From assembly GCA_012064415.1 (NCBI GenBank), contig SSNU01000047.1, forward strand, positions 98,869 to 162,868: a DNA stretch of 64,000 nt. The letters run 5' to 3'. Each line of letters opens with the position of its first letter. The first letter of the stretch is position 1. Source of the stretch: Gyrodactylus bullatarudis (lineage: Eukaryota; Platyhelminthes; Monogenea; Gyrodactylidea; Gyrodactylidae). The position numbers and the translations under genes are program-made. Shown in pieces: positions 22,548 through 32,374 of the stretch. The notes below the pieces were generated by a model. That model was given only the letters and a program-made list of their open reading frames with translations. It had not been told where the DNA came from and made no database searches.

Positions 22548-23916
22548 TGGTGACCACGCAAATCAAGAGTCACAGCAAACTCACCAATCATTAAACAATA
22601 GCTCAACTATAATAGCGCAAGCAACTTGGGACAATGTGCCCAAAATATATGATAGCATAAATGAATGGGCCGAAATGACTAAAACCTTCTGGAGAATGAG
22701 AGGTATTAAGAATGAAGAAGTCAAACAAGATCTGATTATGGCCTCAATATATCAATCTACATGTAAAGACAAACCTATGATAAAGGATTGCTTTCAACAA
22801 GCTAAAGACAAGAAGTTAAATCCTGAAGAAACTATAAATTATATCGTCAATAAAACCTCAAAATCAGATACCAAAAGATTTGAAGAAATCTTGGATTCTA
22901 CAACAAGAATAGAGGAGCCCATAAACCGACTTATTAAAATTAAAGAGTATTGCTCAAACGAAACAATGAGGAAGGCAATATTTATCAAAACCCTAGATCA
23001 TCGGGACTATGCATCAATAATTCCGTATATGACAGAGAAAACATCTGACGAATTAGCAGAAATCGTACAAAAAATGTACGAATTCAGACCAAAGAACGTC
23101 GAAGTAAATTATATTTCAAAACCCAAAAAGATAAGAGAAGAAAAAGAAGTCATTGAATTCCAACATAAAGGAAAGACTGTAAAACTTTGTCCAACACATT
23201 ACAAATATGGAGTTATGGCCAAATTTTGCTCAAACCTAACAGAATGTGAATTTAAAAGTCAAGAAAACAACAAAGTAAGTTGTAATATCAATAGTAGATT
23301 AGCCACAATATGTGAGCAATCTAAAAAATTATTCCTAATTGATACGGGATCTAATGTATCTATTATAGATGAAACCCGCCCCAAGATGGCTCAACCAGAC
23401 GGACAACTAAAAGCCGCTGGAGGGGAAATGATTGCCCCGGTCAGACAGATACACCCATCCTTAGTGGATGAAGTGAAAGATAAGATAAATCAACTGATCG
23501 ATGAAGGCATAATACAGGAATCAAATTCGGAATGGGCCAGCGCAATTACCCTACCGGTAGATTCTATTAAAAAAGGAAAATTAAGAATATGTGGAGATTA
23601 TAGGGAATTAAATAAGATAACAGTAAAAAATAAATATCCTATACCCAACATAAATGACGTAATAAGGAAATTTAGCAACAAGAAATTCTTCTCAAAAATT
23701 GATTGCAAAAATGCATTCCATCAAATTAAAGTAAAAGAAGAAGATAGAGCAAAAACATGCATTGTTACTCCTTTTGGTGGATTCCAATATATCGTTATGC
23801 CTTACGGACTGTGTAACGCAAGTGCTACATGGCAGACCTTTATAGATAAAATATTCAGGAAAAATCCAAATGTGATAGCATATGTAGATGATATTTTAAT
23901 TGCAAGTGATAATTGA
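22477..23916 (+). CDS. Gag, truncated protease and N-terminal RT
   Basis: This is the first 479 codons of a single Gag-Pol frame, ended by TGA at 23914-23916. Residues 50-210 look like a helical capsid region. A zinc-binding-like motif follows at 238-257 (CPTHYKYGVMAKFCSNLTEC), which is C-x2-H-x9-C-x5-C, the Cys-His-Cys-Cys form of CsRn1-like Gags. LFLIDTGSNVSII (285-297) is the aspartic protease active site. Only about 30 residues later (APVRQIHPS, 320-328) the RT begins, so most of the protease and the linker are missing. RT motifs are LRICGDYRELNK, KIDCKNAFHQI and IAYVDDILIA with the catalytic YVDD at 469-472. The first 23-24 codons and the start lie in the LTR, and codons 24-30 overlap the primer-binding site. 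Confidence 0.92.
   Translation: MTQDEVFARIFDDKKESSAEDPKHGDHANQESQQTHQSLNNSSTIIAQATWDNVPKIYDSINEWAEMTKTFWRMRGIKNEEVKQDLIMASIYQSTCKDKPMIKDCFQQAKDKKLNPEETINYIVNKTSKSDTKRFEEILDSTTRIEEPINRLIKIKEYCSNETMRKAIFIKTLDHRDYASIIPYMTEKTSDELAEIVQKMYEFRPKNVEVNYISKPKKIREEKEVIEFQHKGKTVKLCPTHYKYGVMAKFCSNLTECEFKSQENNKVSCNINSRLATICEQSKKLFLIDTGSNVSIIDETRPKMAQPDGQLKAAGGEMIAPVRQIHPSLVDEVKDKINQLIDEGIIQESNSEWASAITLPVDSIKKGKLRICGDYRELNKITVKNKYPIPNINDVIRKFSNKKFFSKIDCKNAFHQIKVKEEDRAKTCIVTPFGGFQYIVMPYGLCNASATWQTFIDKIFRKNPNVIAYVDDILIASDN
22548..22564 (+). other. Primer-binding site
   Basis: TGGTGACCACGCAAATC starts immediately after the 5' LTR. The TGG complements a tRNA CCA end, and the first eight bases match what is recalled for tRNA-Trp-primed elements. 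The match to any tRNA beyond about eight bases is unproven. The site lies inside the gag reading frame. Confidence 0.65.
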
Positions 23917-26160
23917 GAAGATCATAAAAAACATGTAAAAGAAACCCTCGAAACACTTGCCTATCACAAAGTTAAAATAAGTAAAGAAAAATGTGAACTG
24001 GGAAAAGAGAAAATTGAATTCCTAGGACATACAATAAGTAAAGATGGTATTGAAACAAATTATGATAAAATAGAAGCAATCGAAAAATATCCAGAACCAA
24101 AATACAAAAAAGAGGTACAAAGATTCTTGGGAATGTGTAACTTCTATAGAAAATTTATAAAAAATGCAGCAGAAACAGAAACAAGACTTAGAACTGCAAT
24201 AGCTAACATTAAAGAAAAGAATGCAAAAATAACGTTGGATGAAAATCAACTAAAAGCATTTAATGAATTTAAGAACAAATTAAAGGAAAATGTTGTATTA
24301 AAATATCCAGACCCAGAAAGACCTCTAGAAATATGTGCTGATGCATCCTATGAAGGGATAGGCGCAGTCTCACAACAAAAATATGAGGAAGATATGAGAC
24401 CAATTGCATTTTTTTCAAGATCACTAAAGCCATCAGAAAAGAATAAACATATAAACACATTAGAACTAATTGCCATGGAAGAAGCATGTAGACAATTCAA
24501 ACATATAATAAGATATAGAGTAGTAAAATTAAAAACCGATAACAAAACTCTAACACAAACTATACTTAAAGTAGATACAAAAGAAAGAAGATCTGCTTAT
24601 ATAGATAGAAAGTTAGAATTTATAAGTCAATTCGTTCCAGAAATTGAATTTATCAGAGGAGATACAAATATTGTTGCTGATGCTTTATCGAGAGCACCGG
24701 TATGCATAGCAATGATAGAATCTCAAAGTAAAAAGGTAACACTGGAAAAGATCGAAAAAGAACAGAAAAGTTTTAAAAATGAAATTATAGAATACAAGAA
24801 AAAATACGAATGTGAATCCATAGAGATTAAGAAAAATGGAAAGACATATAACATATACTGTGAATTAAGTAAAAAAGGTCCAAGACCAATAATCCCAAAA
24901 TCATTGACAGTAGATATTTTCGAAGATTGTCATAATATAAATCACATGGGAATAAATGCATCAAGAAAATTCATAGCCGAAAGATATGTATGGCATAAGA
25001 TGCATACACAAATTAAAGAGCTAGTTCTATCATGTATTGGTTGTCAGAAAGGAAAGATCTTTAGACATACCAAATCTGAATTTCAAACATTTCCTACTGT
25101 AAACAATACATTAGAACATGTACATATGGATATACTAACGGTCAAAGAATCACAAGGGTATAATAAAATCCTATGTATAATAGATAGAAAGTCAAAATTA
25201 ATCCAACTCGAACCAATAAAAAATGAAAGTACCGAAGAAATATGGGAAACTTTCAGAAGAACATGGTGTAAGACAAAAGGATACCCCTCTGTGATAACAA
25301 CAGATCAAGGAAAAGCCTTTATGTCAAGAGAAATGGAGATAAAGTTCAAAGATTATGAAATAGAACATAGACATACAACTGCATACAATCCAAAGAGTAA
25401 TGGAATAATCGAAAGGAGAAACAGAATGATAAGAGACTCATTATGTGCATCTGCAAATATGTATGATTGGTACAAAGCCTTGCCGGATATAGAATTATTA
25501 TTAAATAATACTCCATATACGGATTATACAAATGCAGAAAGAATCTATGGAAAAAACCTAAGGTTGCCAAATGAACTCATAATAGAAAATAAAGAAAAAG
25601 TAGAACAAAATCAAGAAACTAAAAAATTATTCGAGACATTAAAAATAATAAATACATCTGAATTCAGAAAAGACAGAATATACAATAACACTACTTATAT
25701 TCCAAAAAATCTTTATGAATCTGAATATGTATTTATAAGAAATGAAAATCCAAGTTCTAAAAAATATTTAAGATATAACGGACCATATAAGATTATTAAA
25801 ATAGATAAAAAACATGTGTTCGTAACAATAAAAGATAAAGTAGAAAAAATCTGCATTGACAGAGTAAAACCTGCAATATTAAGAAAGAAAATAGAATTGG
25901 AAAATGTGAATCAGGATTACATACCTCCAGCGGAAATTCGGGAAACTTGCAACACCAAACCTTATCAATATTATGATGACGATGATGACACGGATATCCA
26001 AGACAGCTACAAAGGAAACACCTCAGCCAAAGTGGAAAAGAACGTAGTTTTTAAGCCAATGGAACCGATCATCAGAGAAAATGAGGTAATAAACAATGCA
26101 AATACACTACGAAGATCCGAAAGAATTAAAAGGAGACAACAAACGAAAGACTCCATCTAA
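23917..26160 (+). CDS. Remaining RT, RNase H and integrase
   Basis: The same frame continues directly after the TGA to TAA at 26158-26160. It starts with EDHKKHVKETLETLAYH (end of the RT palm) and FLGHTISKDGIE, then QRFLGMCNFYRKFI. RNase H has ICADASYEGIGAV, the glutamate in TLELIAMEEAC, LKTDNKTL and the NIVADALSR end. Integrase has an H-x3-H (HNINH) and CIGC zinc pair, catalytic aspartates in HMDILTV and ITTDQGKAF, and the glutamate in IIERRNRMIR. The C-terminus has acidic (YYDDDDD) and basic (RRSERIKRRQQ) stretches. Taken with the upstream part the frame is 1227 codons, one of them nonsense. A protein made from the genomic RNA would stop within RT unless the stop is read through. Confidence 0.93.
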   Translation, partial: EDHKKHVKETLETLAYHKVKISKEKCELGKEKIEFLGHTISKDGIETNYDKIEAIEKYPEPKYKKEVQRFLGMCNFYRKFIKNAAETETRLRTAIANIKEKNAKITLDENQLKAFNEFKNKLKENVVLKYPDPERPLEICADASYEGIGAVSQQKYEEDMRPIAFFSRSLKPSEKNKHINTLELIAMEEACRQFKHIIRYRVVKLKTDNKTLTQTILKVDTKERRSAYIDRKLEFISQFVPEIEFIRGDTNIVADALSRAPVCIAMIESQSKKVTLEKIEKEQKSFKNEIIEYKKKYECESIEIKKNGKTYNIYCELSKKGPRPIIPKSLTVDIFEDCHNINHMGINASRKFIAERYVWHKMHTQIKELVLSCIGCQKGKIFRHTKSEFQTFPTVNNTLEHVHMDILTVKESQGYNKILCIIDRKSKLIQLEPIKNESTEEIWETFRRTWCKTKGYPSVITTDQGKAFMSREMEIKFKDYEIEHRHTTAYNPKSNGIIERRNRMIRDSLCASANMYDWYKALPDIELLLNNTPYTDYTNAERIYGKNLRLPNELIIENKEKVEQNQETKKLFETLKIINTSEFRKDRIYNNTTYIPKNLYESEYVFIRNENPSSKKYLRYNGPYKIIKIDKKHVFVTIKDKVEKICIDRVKPAILRKKIELENVNQDYIPPAEIRETCNTKPYQYYDDDDDTDIQDSYKGNTSAKVEKNVVFKPMEPIIRENEVINNANTLRRSERIKRRQQTKDSI

Positions 26161-26173
26161 AGAAAGGGGGAGA
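26161..26173 (+). other. Polypurine tract
   Basis: AGAAAGGGGGAGA lies between the integrase stop codon and the 3' LTR, the usual position for the plus-strand primer. Confidence 0.85.
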
Positions 26174-26469
26174 TGTAGTGAATAGTGACTCACTCATAAA
26201 AATCCTAGTCAAGACAACAAGACAAAATAGACAATCATTAAGAAGATATAGTAAATTACAATTCATCCAAAAAGTTAGAAGAATAAAACAAAAATTAAGA
26301 TTGTAAAAATTAAACTATGTCATAGAGATTGTTTATTTTGATTCAATAAATTAGAGTTTAAAAAGCTAAAAACGTGATATTAAGTACTCACTGCTAAAAT
26401 GACTCAAGATGAAGTATTTGCAAGAATATTTGATGATAAGAAAGAGAGTTCTGCTGAAGACCCAAAACA
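26174..26469 (+). repeat. 3' LTR
   Basis: It is identical to the 5' LTR apart from an A at 26397. It repeats the ATG and the first codons of gag at 26399; here that frame meets TAA within the flanking target sequence, immediately after the codon that spans the LTR end. Confidence 0.95.
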
Positions 26470-26473
26470 TTAA

Positions 26474-28068
26474 TTAAACTAATAGAAATAACGAATCGAA
26501 CAAAAGAAACCTATGATTTACGTCGAGAAGATTTTACTCAACGATGATAGGCATATGAATTTCTGTTCGCTCAACAAATCATTTATCGTACTGCTATCTG
26601 CAGTTTTGCTATATTTTATGGAAATAAGAAAATATAAATAGTATTGAACATTTAAAATTGTTTATTAATCATGAAATTTATGGCGCCAAATTTAACATTT
26701 TTATAATGAGAATTTTATTTTTTTTCTCTCTGATAATATTCTGGTAATTTCTCTGATCAAATATACGTTTTTTCATAAAAATATTGTAAATTTTGTTCAT
26801 TCTCTGGGTATAAAGCAGGAACAAGGTCCAATGCCATATCTGGGTCTGAAAAAAATTAAATATTTGAGTCATTTAAAAATTTTAAGAATCAAGAAAGAAA
26901 ACTTCACTTTTGACTTACTAGATCACTAAAAATTCCCAAAATTTTTGTTTTTAAATCCAAATTTTTTTTTGTTAAAACTATATCTGTATTAAAAATACAA
27001 AATTCACAAAAATGAAAAATATATTTAAAAATTTCAAAACTAGCTTCATTTTAGAAATCTTTCTTCTTTCTAACCTCTCTAACTCACTCTTGAACTGAGA
27101 ATTCAAATAGCATTCAATCAAATATTCTATAGAAAAAATATTGAAAATTTAAAACATACCTATTAATGTAATACGGTTCAAGCATATGGAGCTAGGTTTT
27201 TGAGCTATTACCATTTTGGGGATACTTGGGGAATCATATTCTTTTGAGATCCCTGATCATGTAATATCAGTGATATTAAATCACTTAAAAGTAATCATTT
27301 TCAATAGCTCTTGCAGGTATCCTTGACAAATATAATTTAATCTTACAGTAGCTATAGTCGAACCTCGAATGACGTTCAATAAATTTCAAGCATTCAAAGA
27401 TCAAGAGAGAATTTATACTATAGTTTCCGAGAATCGAACCTCCGGTCTAATGCTCAGGCTAACCATCTTTGTTTGTGCGAGATTTATTTATCCTAACTAC
27501 TTACACTAAGCTTATTTATTCAAGATCGAGCTATAGTATAACCAATTCTGGCATACTATTGGTTAAGTTTTGCCAATGCCCACATAGACTGATCTACTGT
27601 ATTTTGATATCGTGTAGTATATTGATATAAGAAGTGTCAAAACTGATGTAAGATGTGTTATTTTCTCTACCTTTCGATACACTTTTTGTCATTTTCCCTA
27701 TTAATAAGCTAATTTTCGAATCATTAGTAATGATTCATTACTGTATTTGAGATAATTAATTCTAACAGGTGTGAATACATTTGGTTCCAACTAGAACTTC
27801 CCTTGGGACTTGATTCTCATATTAATTTGACACTACCTTTTCTTAAATCTGATCTGACGAATTCTTATCAGAACAATCATTTTTGATATTGTACCTGAAT
27901 TCAATACACTACACCCAAACATAATAGTTCAAAAGAAAAAATTGCTGTATTTCTCTTGTTAAAGAACTATGGAAGAACTAAGAAAATTGAAGTAAAATTA
28001 AAATCTTTTTATCTTCAATCCAAATTTACAAAATGAGTTAATATTAGTTGACTTTCTTATGAAATTGA
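26474..28068. other. Unassigned AT-rich DNA
   Basis: Apart from the tRNA-like relic at about 27423-27475 nothing is recognised. The ORF at 26678-26872 (minus) has no supporting signal. Confidence 0.4.
27423..27475 (-). repeat. tRNA-like relic, possible SINE head
   Basis: The minus strand reads GATGGTTAGCCTGAGCATTAG then ACCGGAGG followed by TTCGATTCTCGG. The pieces resemble a tRNA D-arm/box A and a box B (GGTTCGATTC). The T stem does not pair and no seven-base acceptor stem forms, so it is not a working tRNA. A related fragment sits at about 30325-30360 (CTCCGAGAACCGAAAC on the plus strand), and both are followed by a shared ACTATAGTAT, which suggests a small tRNA-derived SINE family. Confidence 0.35.
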
Positions 28069-28330
28069 CACTTTCATGTCTGTTTTTTAGCATTTAGGTT
28101 TGAGAAGACAATTTCCATCGAGTTAGATTTAAAGGGAATATGTAATCTAGTGATTTCGTAGTAAAATTTCATTGAACATTGAGCGGTGATTTGAAAAATT
28201 CTGGATTCTTTAAACTGAGTGACATAAAGGTGAAGGATTTTCGACACATGCTTCAATACAAAATATTGCTTAGAATTGATAGTTCTATCAGAAAAGTTAA
28301 AAATTAAACCCTACCCTAGGGAGCACTACG
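28069..28330. repeat. Dispersed repeat D, copy 1
   Basis: The blocks CATTGAACATTGAGCGGTGA, TTTTCGACACATGCTTCAAT, ACAAAATATTGCTTAGAATT and ATAGTTCTATCAGAAA recur in the same order at 39960-40140. The shared copies are diverged. A related terminal piece (TAGGGTGA...CCGAACAACTCA) is at 58440-58475. Confidence 0.6.
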
Positions 28331-28656
28331 TCATTGTACCAAACCGACGAATAATCAGATATCCCCCTGGTTTGACATATGAGAAAGGACAAATCCTTCT
28401 TTTCCAAGAAAAAAATGTATTTTTTCTTCTGTCCACATGCTTTTTAGTAGGTCTGTTAGTTATTTTGAAATACCGAAAATATGAGATGCTCAAACCATTT
28501 TGTAGGAATTTAAATTCTGATCGGAATGATATAGAGCTTCGGTATCAAGTTGTTTATGGTGGTGCTGCGGCCTTTCCCATGTGCCAAACCTGTATGGGGG
28601 ACTGTATTTATTTTATAAATTTGACTCCAAAAATATTTGAGCCTTTTGAAATATAG
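28276..28656 (+). CDS. Uncharacterised 126-codon ORF
   Basis: The frame starts inside repeat D, so only the part after about 28320 can be considered. It has one strong hydrophobic segment (VFFLLSTCFLVGLLVIL) followed by basic residues (KYRKYEMLKPF) and four cysteines near the end (PMCQTCMGDC). It has no ATG at the annotated start and no clear splice sites. The GC content is higher than its surroundings. I do not recognise it. It could be a single-pass membrane protein exon or chance. Confidence 0.2.
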   Translation: MIVLSEKLKIKPYPREHYVIVPNRRIIRYPPGLTYEKGQILLFQEKNVFFLLSTCFLVGLLVILKYRKYEMLKPFCRNLNSDRNDIELRYQVVYGGAAAFPMCQTCMGDCIYFINLTPKIFEPFEI

Positions 28657-29478
28657 ATTCAAATTTATCTATTAGAACTGGACACACTTTTGCGAGTTGA
28701 AAAATGTCTTAAGATGAAAAGCAGTGCTCTAGTGGTGACGTAAAGAATTTCAACAAGTAATTCTTAAACCTGAACTGGATCTAAGAAACCTTTCATCAAG
28801 AAAAAAGACAAAGATATCATAAATTAAACAATGTCCAATTGTTCACAAGAAATTCCTTTTAAAGGTCAAAATCATTAAATAAAAAATGAAGATTTTGTTC
28901 TAAGCTATAATAAATAATCACAAAAAGAAAAATGCAATGATCAAAAAATGATCAACTTTCCAGGTTCAAAGAGACCCAAAACAAAGGCTTCTTGTGAGCT
29001 TGTGGAAGTCAAGTGATCAATAAATATCTAAAATATCAAACAGTTTCTTTAATTAATATTCAAATATCTTTCGTTCCTAGGCAAATTAAAATGTTTTCTC
29101 CGAATATATTCTGAACCATCTGGATATTCTTAAATTGATTTTTTAGAAATAAATGTTTTGTTAGTATTTATCAAGTAGTTAATTACATGATATCGAAAAC
29201 AAATTAAAACTGTAGTAATGCGTAGTTTTTACATCTAAATAGATTGCTCAGAAACTTTTCAAGTTCTTGTCTTCGGAGCCAAAAAAAAAGTTTCTCTTTA
29301 TTTTCGTATTTATAATTCAATTTCCTGTAAAAGACAACATTTTTAAAATTTCAATTTGGCGCCAAATTTTAATTTTCTTCGGAAATTCCATAGATTTCAG
29401 AGCGTGATCAGAAGAGTAGTCTCAATCAATACATATATTTAAAGACTGAAGTGTAGCGCTTATCTCTTACAAAATCAG
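28657..29478. other. Unassigned AT-rich DNA
   Basis: No ORF, repeat or signal is recognised here. Confidence 0.4.
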
Positions 29479-29622
29479 GCATCGCCTTTCTTTCTCTATG
29501 ACACCATAGCCAAAGTCAAAACTAATATCGAAAAACATCCTAGAACAAGAATAAAATATGCTAATGATTTATTTAGTTTGCTGAGAGCTAAGTGTGGTGT
29601 GAGATGCTATAAATGCTCTTAA
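29479..29622 (+). CDS. Exon-like ORF with a Cys-rich end, unknown
   Basis: After AAAATCAG a frame of 47 codons runs to TAA at 29620-29622. The peptide includes AKVKTNIEKHPRTRIKYAND and ends LRAKCGVRCYKCS, with a C-x3-C-x2-C spacing. Composition is much more protein-like than that of neighbouring frames, and the frame extends 13 codons further upstream to a stop. The acceptor lacks a good pyrimidine tract. No domain or partner exon is recognised. It may be the last exon of an unidentified gene or a fragment of a mobile element. Confidence 0.3.
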   Translation, partial: ASPFFLYDTIAKVKTNIEKHPRTRIKYANDLFSLLRAKCGVRCYKCS

Positions 29623-30361
29623 AGAAATTTTTGAAAGAAACAATTTCAACCCAAGAAATTAGCAACAATGCATTCTTCTGCGTCTCTTTATTACATTTTA
29701 AGCGTTTTGCTAGTTTTTTACCAATCACTTACATTTCAATAAAATATTACAAATAAATATAGTATAATCTTTGTAGAGGTTCTCATTTAAAAAAATGTTA
29801 AAGAAATAAATAGATAAAAATAACGGACAATCAAATTCATCAATTTGGAGATTGTGAAAAGTTATCATAAAATGTATTAAATATGAAAAACTAGTGTCTG
29901 CAAGCAAAACGAAAATCATCTGGTCAATGAAGATATGAGTAAAGTAAAGACTTAGTGTAGTCCAATTTAGATCTAATGTGAGACATGACTCATTTAAGAT
30001 TAGTCAAGTCATCACAATCAGACAGTTCATATTTTAACTTAATAGTGTTGAAAGTGGATAATAAGTAATTAGATTCATATTTAGAATTCTTTAGGTTATA
30101 GTTATTCTCAGAAATAGAATGAGACTCATAAAATTTTAAATCTATAAATGCAAATCTACGAACCCAGAGCGGGTTAATCCCTGAGATCGAGATAAGCGCA
30201 TTGTACGAGTCCAGATATAGAGAATGTAGAAATCTATATTGTTAGTTTTGCTTGTAGAGCAGTAATCTAGCCTTGGTGGTAAGATAAACAATGTCAATTA
30301 AACATACTATAGTTTCACCATCGACGATAAGCTTTCTCCGAGAACCGAAACTCAGTCAACC
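29623..30361. other. Unassigned DNA
   Basis: About 30305-30360 carries the second tRNA-like fragment (CTCCGAGAACCGAAAC). Nothing else is recognised. Confidence 0.35.
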
Positions 30362-30482
30362 AATTTAGGTTTTATTTTGGCCTAAGATAGGCCAGTTTTT
30401 ATTTTTAATTTTTTCTCTTTATTTTTTCCATATCTAGGTATCAATTTTCTCAAATTTTTCTCATTTCGTCCAACTCTAGTTT
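30362..30482 (+). repeat. Penelope 3' tail repeat, copy 2
   Basis: It is the reverse complement of 17875-17990 with few differences: TTTTGGCCTAAGATAGGCC, then AATTTTTTCTCTTTATT, then CTCATTTCGTCCAACTCTA. No coding part is attached, so this is a severely 5'-truncated copy, the usual result of incomplete reverse transcription. Confidence 0.6.
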
Positions 30483-31257
30483 ATAGTATATAAGGAGTTG
30501 AGCCTCATTGTCTACATCTGAAAATTATAAATATAAAGTATTGTATATTAAATGAAGATCTCTTCTTCTATTGGTTGCTGTGTGTACTCTAGTTACTTCT
30601 TTTATTTGTAAGATTAAAATATAATACTTCTATTGAATGAAAAGTGTATTCGAAAAACGAAACCAAAGGGTATTATAGTCGTTTCTTTAATTGAATGAAA
30701 AATCTTCTACTTTTTGTAAATATACAGAATATACCTTTCAGTTATTGATGATCTTCTACTTTTTGTATTTATTCTAACTACTTAGAATAATTAGTCGTTT
30801 GAGGTTTGACTTGAGCTGCTGCAAGATTAAATAAATGCAAAATTACATGAAGCTGATATTTGGCTAATAGGGAGGCTTCTTCCTTATGCAGGATTATATA
30901 ATAGCAATAATATTTTTACCTTCGAAAATATCTAATTGTGGGTGTAAATATGGGGGGGGGTTAGGTCAAAACTGTGAAAAGACGAAAAAAAGAAAAAAAA
31001 ATTTTATCCAAAATCAAAACTGCTCCAATGTTTGTGAGTGTTTGATGAGACAAGAAATGAACGAATCTGGTATTTTTATTAGATAGAAAGAATCAGCAGA
31101 AAATTCTCTATCGAATTAATCAAACTTGAGTGAATTTTTTTTGGAAAGTTTGACCCTTACAAGCCTACTTTATAGTAGCTATACATTATTTTACTCAATT
31201 TAAATGGGACAGAGAGGAGAGGGACATTTTTTACAGATGTACAACTGTAGTTTCTCT
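30483..31257. other. Unassigned DNA
   Basis: A 17-base block (ATCTTCTACTTTTTGTA) occurs twice, near 30708 and 30750. The ORF at 30886-31086 has no support. Confidence 0.35.
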
Positions 31258-31261
31258 TTAA

Positions 31262-31400
31262 CCCTTACGGTATCGGGACTGTATTTCCTTATTTTAACAA
31301 AATCCAAAATTTAACAATTTCACCAAAAATATTACTAATGCAAGTTTTCATTTTGGGCGTCAGATTTTTCGACATGTATTCGAAATATTGTGTGAGTCCT
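31262..31400. mobile_element. piggyBac-type MITE relic (family C)
   Basis: TTAA at 31258-31261 is followed by CCCTTACGGTATCGGGAC, then blocks such as AATATTACTAATGCAAGTT in the order of the intact copy at 55465-55672. The far end is lost. Confidence 0.6.
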
Positions 31401-31425
31401 AACTATTTTTATCAGGGTAATCTAA

Positions 31426-31641
31426 ATGTTTTTTTATTCTAATCTTAATTTTAATGTTCTTTCAAGAGATGAATTTTATTATCAGAGTTATTACTCTAAT
31501 AATTCTGATTACTATAATTTTTATAATCCTTATTTTTTAAGAAATACTACACCTTTCTCTCCTTTCTCTCCAGCAAGCGAACAACGTTATAGTCAATCTA
31601 TGCCGAACAGCTCCCTGAAGAACTACTTGGTTCAAAACTAA
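31426..31641 (+). other. Repeat R, copy 2, with open frame
   Basis: The last 35 codons of this 71-codon frame lie in repeat R and read NPYFLRNTTPF, then ASEQRYSQSMPNSSLKNYL before TAA. The copy at 52461 encodes the same C-terminus although DNA between the two blocks differs by a 30-40 base deletion here. The upstream Tyr/Asn-rich part is not repeated. Either a coding segment was spread by retroposition, or the conserved frame is incidental. Confidence 0.35.
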
Positions 31642-32326
31642 GTAAGGAAGGTGTAAAATGAAGCTCAAATGTGTTTTGTTTTACAAAAGCATAATTCTTG
31701 TTGCTTATTACTAGTCAGTAATTAATTTAGTTGAGAAGATAAACTTTTCTCAGCAATAAAAGAAACTTTTTTATTCGAAATTGCGTGTAAGAAGCTTTTA
31801 TTGTTGATATCTTTAATCATCAAGATAGCATTATTGCACGATAATCCTTACTGTAGAAGCAATCTCCATGTCTAATTCGACGCATTAAAAATTAAAAAGA
31901 AAAAAAGGCAAATTTAATCATTTTGTGTCTAACAGACAGTTTTCCTATGAATTTCCAAAATTGAATCATGGCCAAGATCATCTTCTCTTTCAAAGCGATA
32001 AAAATTTTATTTTGATCAAAATTTCAAGTATATTTTTCGGAAGTTTTTGTATCTTTTTATCTATAGAATTGAGCAAAATTGTTCATGATTTTCAAAAAAA
32101 ACGATTTTAAACAGAAAAGTTTTTGGAAATAAATCAATTTTCCTTGAACTAGAATAGCACGTGTCAGATTAATTCTAGAGATGAGATGTTTGCTTATTCT
32201 GAAGGGGCTATTGAATGGGAATTTTCAGACTCTTTAGTAAGACAGTCTTACAAATCGGACTTTCAAAGCGTAAAAATCTCTTTAAAAATTATGCTTCTGT
32301 TAAATATTTTCATTGAAAATCTCTAT
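31642..32326. other. Unassigned DNA downstream of the receptor gene
   Basis: No supported feature is present. An ORF at 31925-32110 (plus) follows a possible acceptor (TTGTGTCTAACAG) but shows no known domain. Confidence 0.35.
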
Positions 32327-32332
32327 TTTATT
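32327..32332 (-). terminator. Polyadenylation signal of the receptor gene
   Basis: AATAAA on the minus strand lies 43 nt downstream of the receptor stop codon (32375-32377), a normal position for a short 3' untranslated region. Confidence 0.6.
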
Positions 32333-32374
32333 TTCGGAACAAAGATGGAATAGAAAAAATAATTGTCACTAAAA

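Larger units (their letters stand above)
22252..26469 (+). mobile_element. Ty3-type LTR retrotransposon, CsRn1-like
   Basis: The element has two 296-bp LTRs (22252-22547 and 26174-26469), each TGTAG...ACA, differing only at 22475 (G) against 26397 (A). TTAA flanks both sides (22248-22251 and 26470-26473), a 4-bp target duplication. TGGTGACCACGCAAATC follows the 5' LTR directly as primer-binding site, and AAAGAAAGGGGGAGA precedes the 3' LTR as polypurine tract. One frame from 22477 to 26160 encodes Gag, a shortened protease, reverse transcriptase, RNase H and integrase in Ty3 order. One TGA splits the frame. From general knowledge, a Cys-His-Cys-Cys Gag motif and a TGGTGACC primer site (tRNA-Trp type) point to the CsRn1 clade. 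The insertion is young but apparently not autonomous. Confidence 0.95.

Noticed and set aside
24022..25570. Minus-strand ORFs inside the LTR element
   Set aside because: They are antisense shadows of the Gag-Pol frame, with no family signatures.
22245..26477. A 7-bp TAATTAA target duplication with 297-bp LTRs
   Set aside because: It requires LTRs ending in CAT. LTRs of 296 bp with TG...CA ends, an adjacent TGG primer site and a 4-bp TTAA duplication fit Ty3 elements better; the longer match is chance in AT-rich sequence.
27423..27475. A functional tRNA gene on the minus strand
   Set aside because: Box A and box B-like pieces are present, but the T stem mispairs at three positions and there is no acceptor stem. 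The same holds for 58700-58775.
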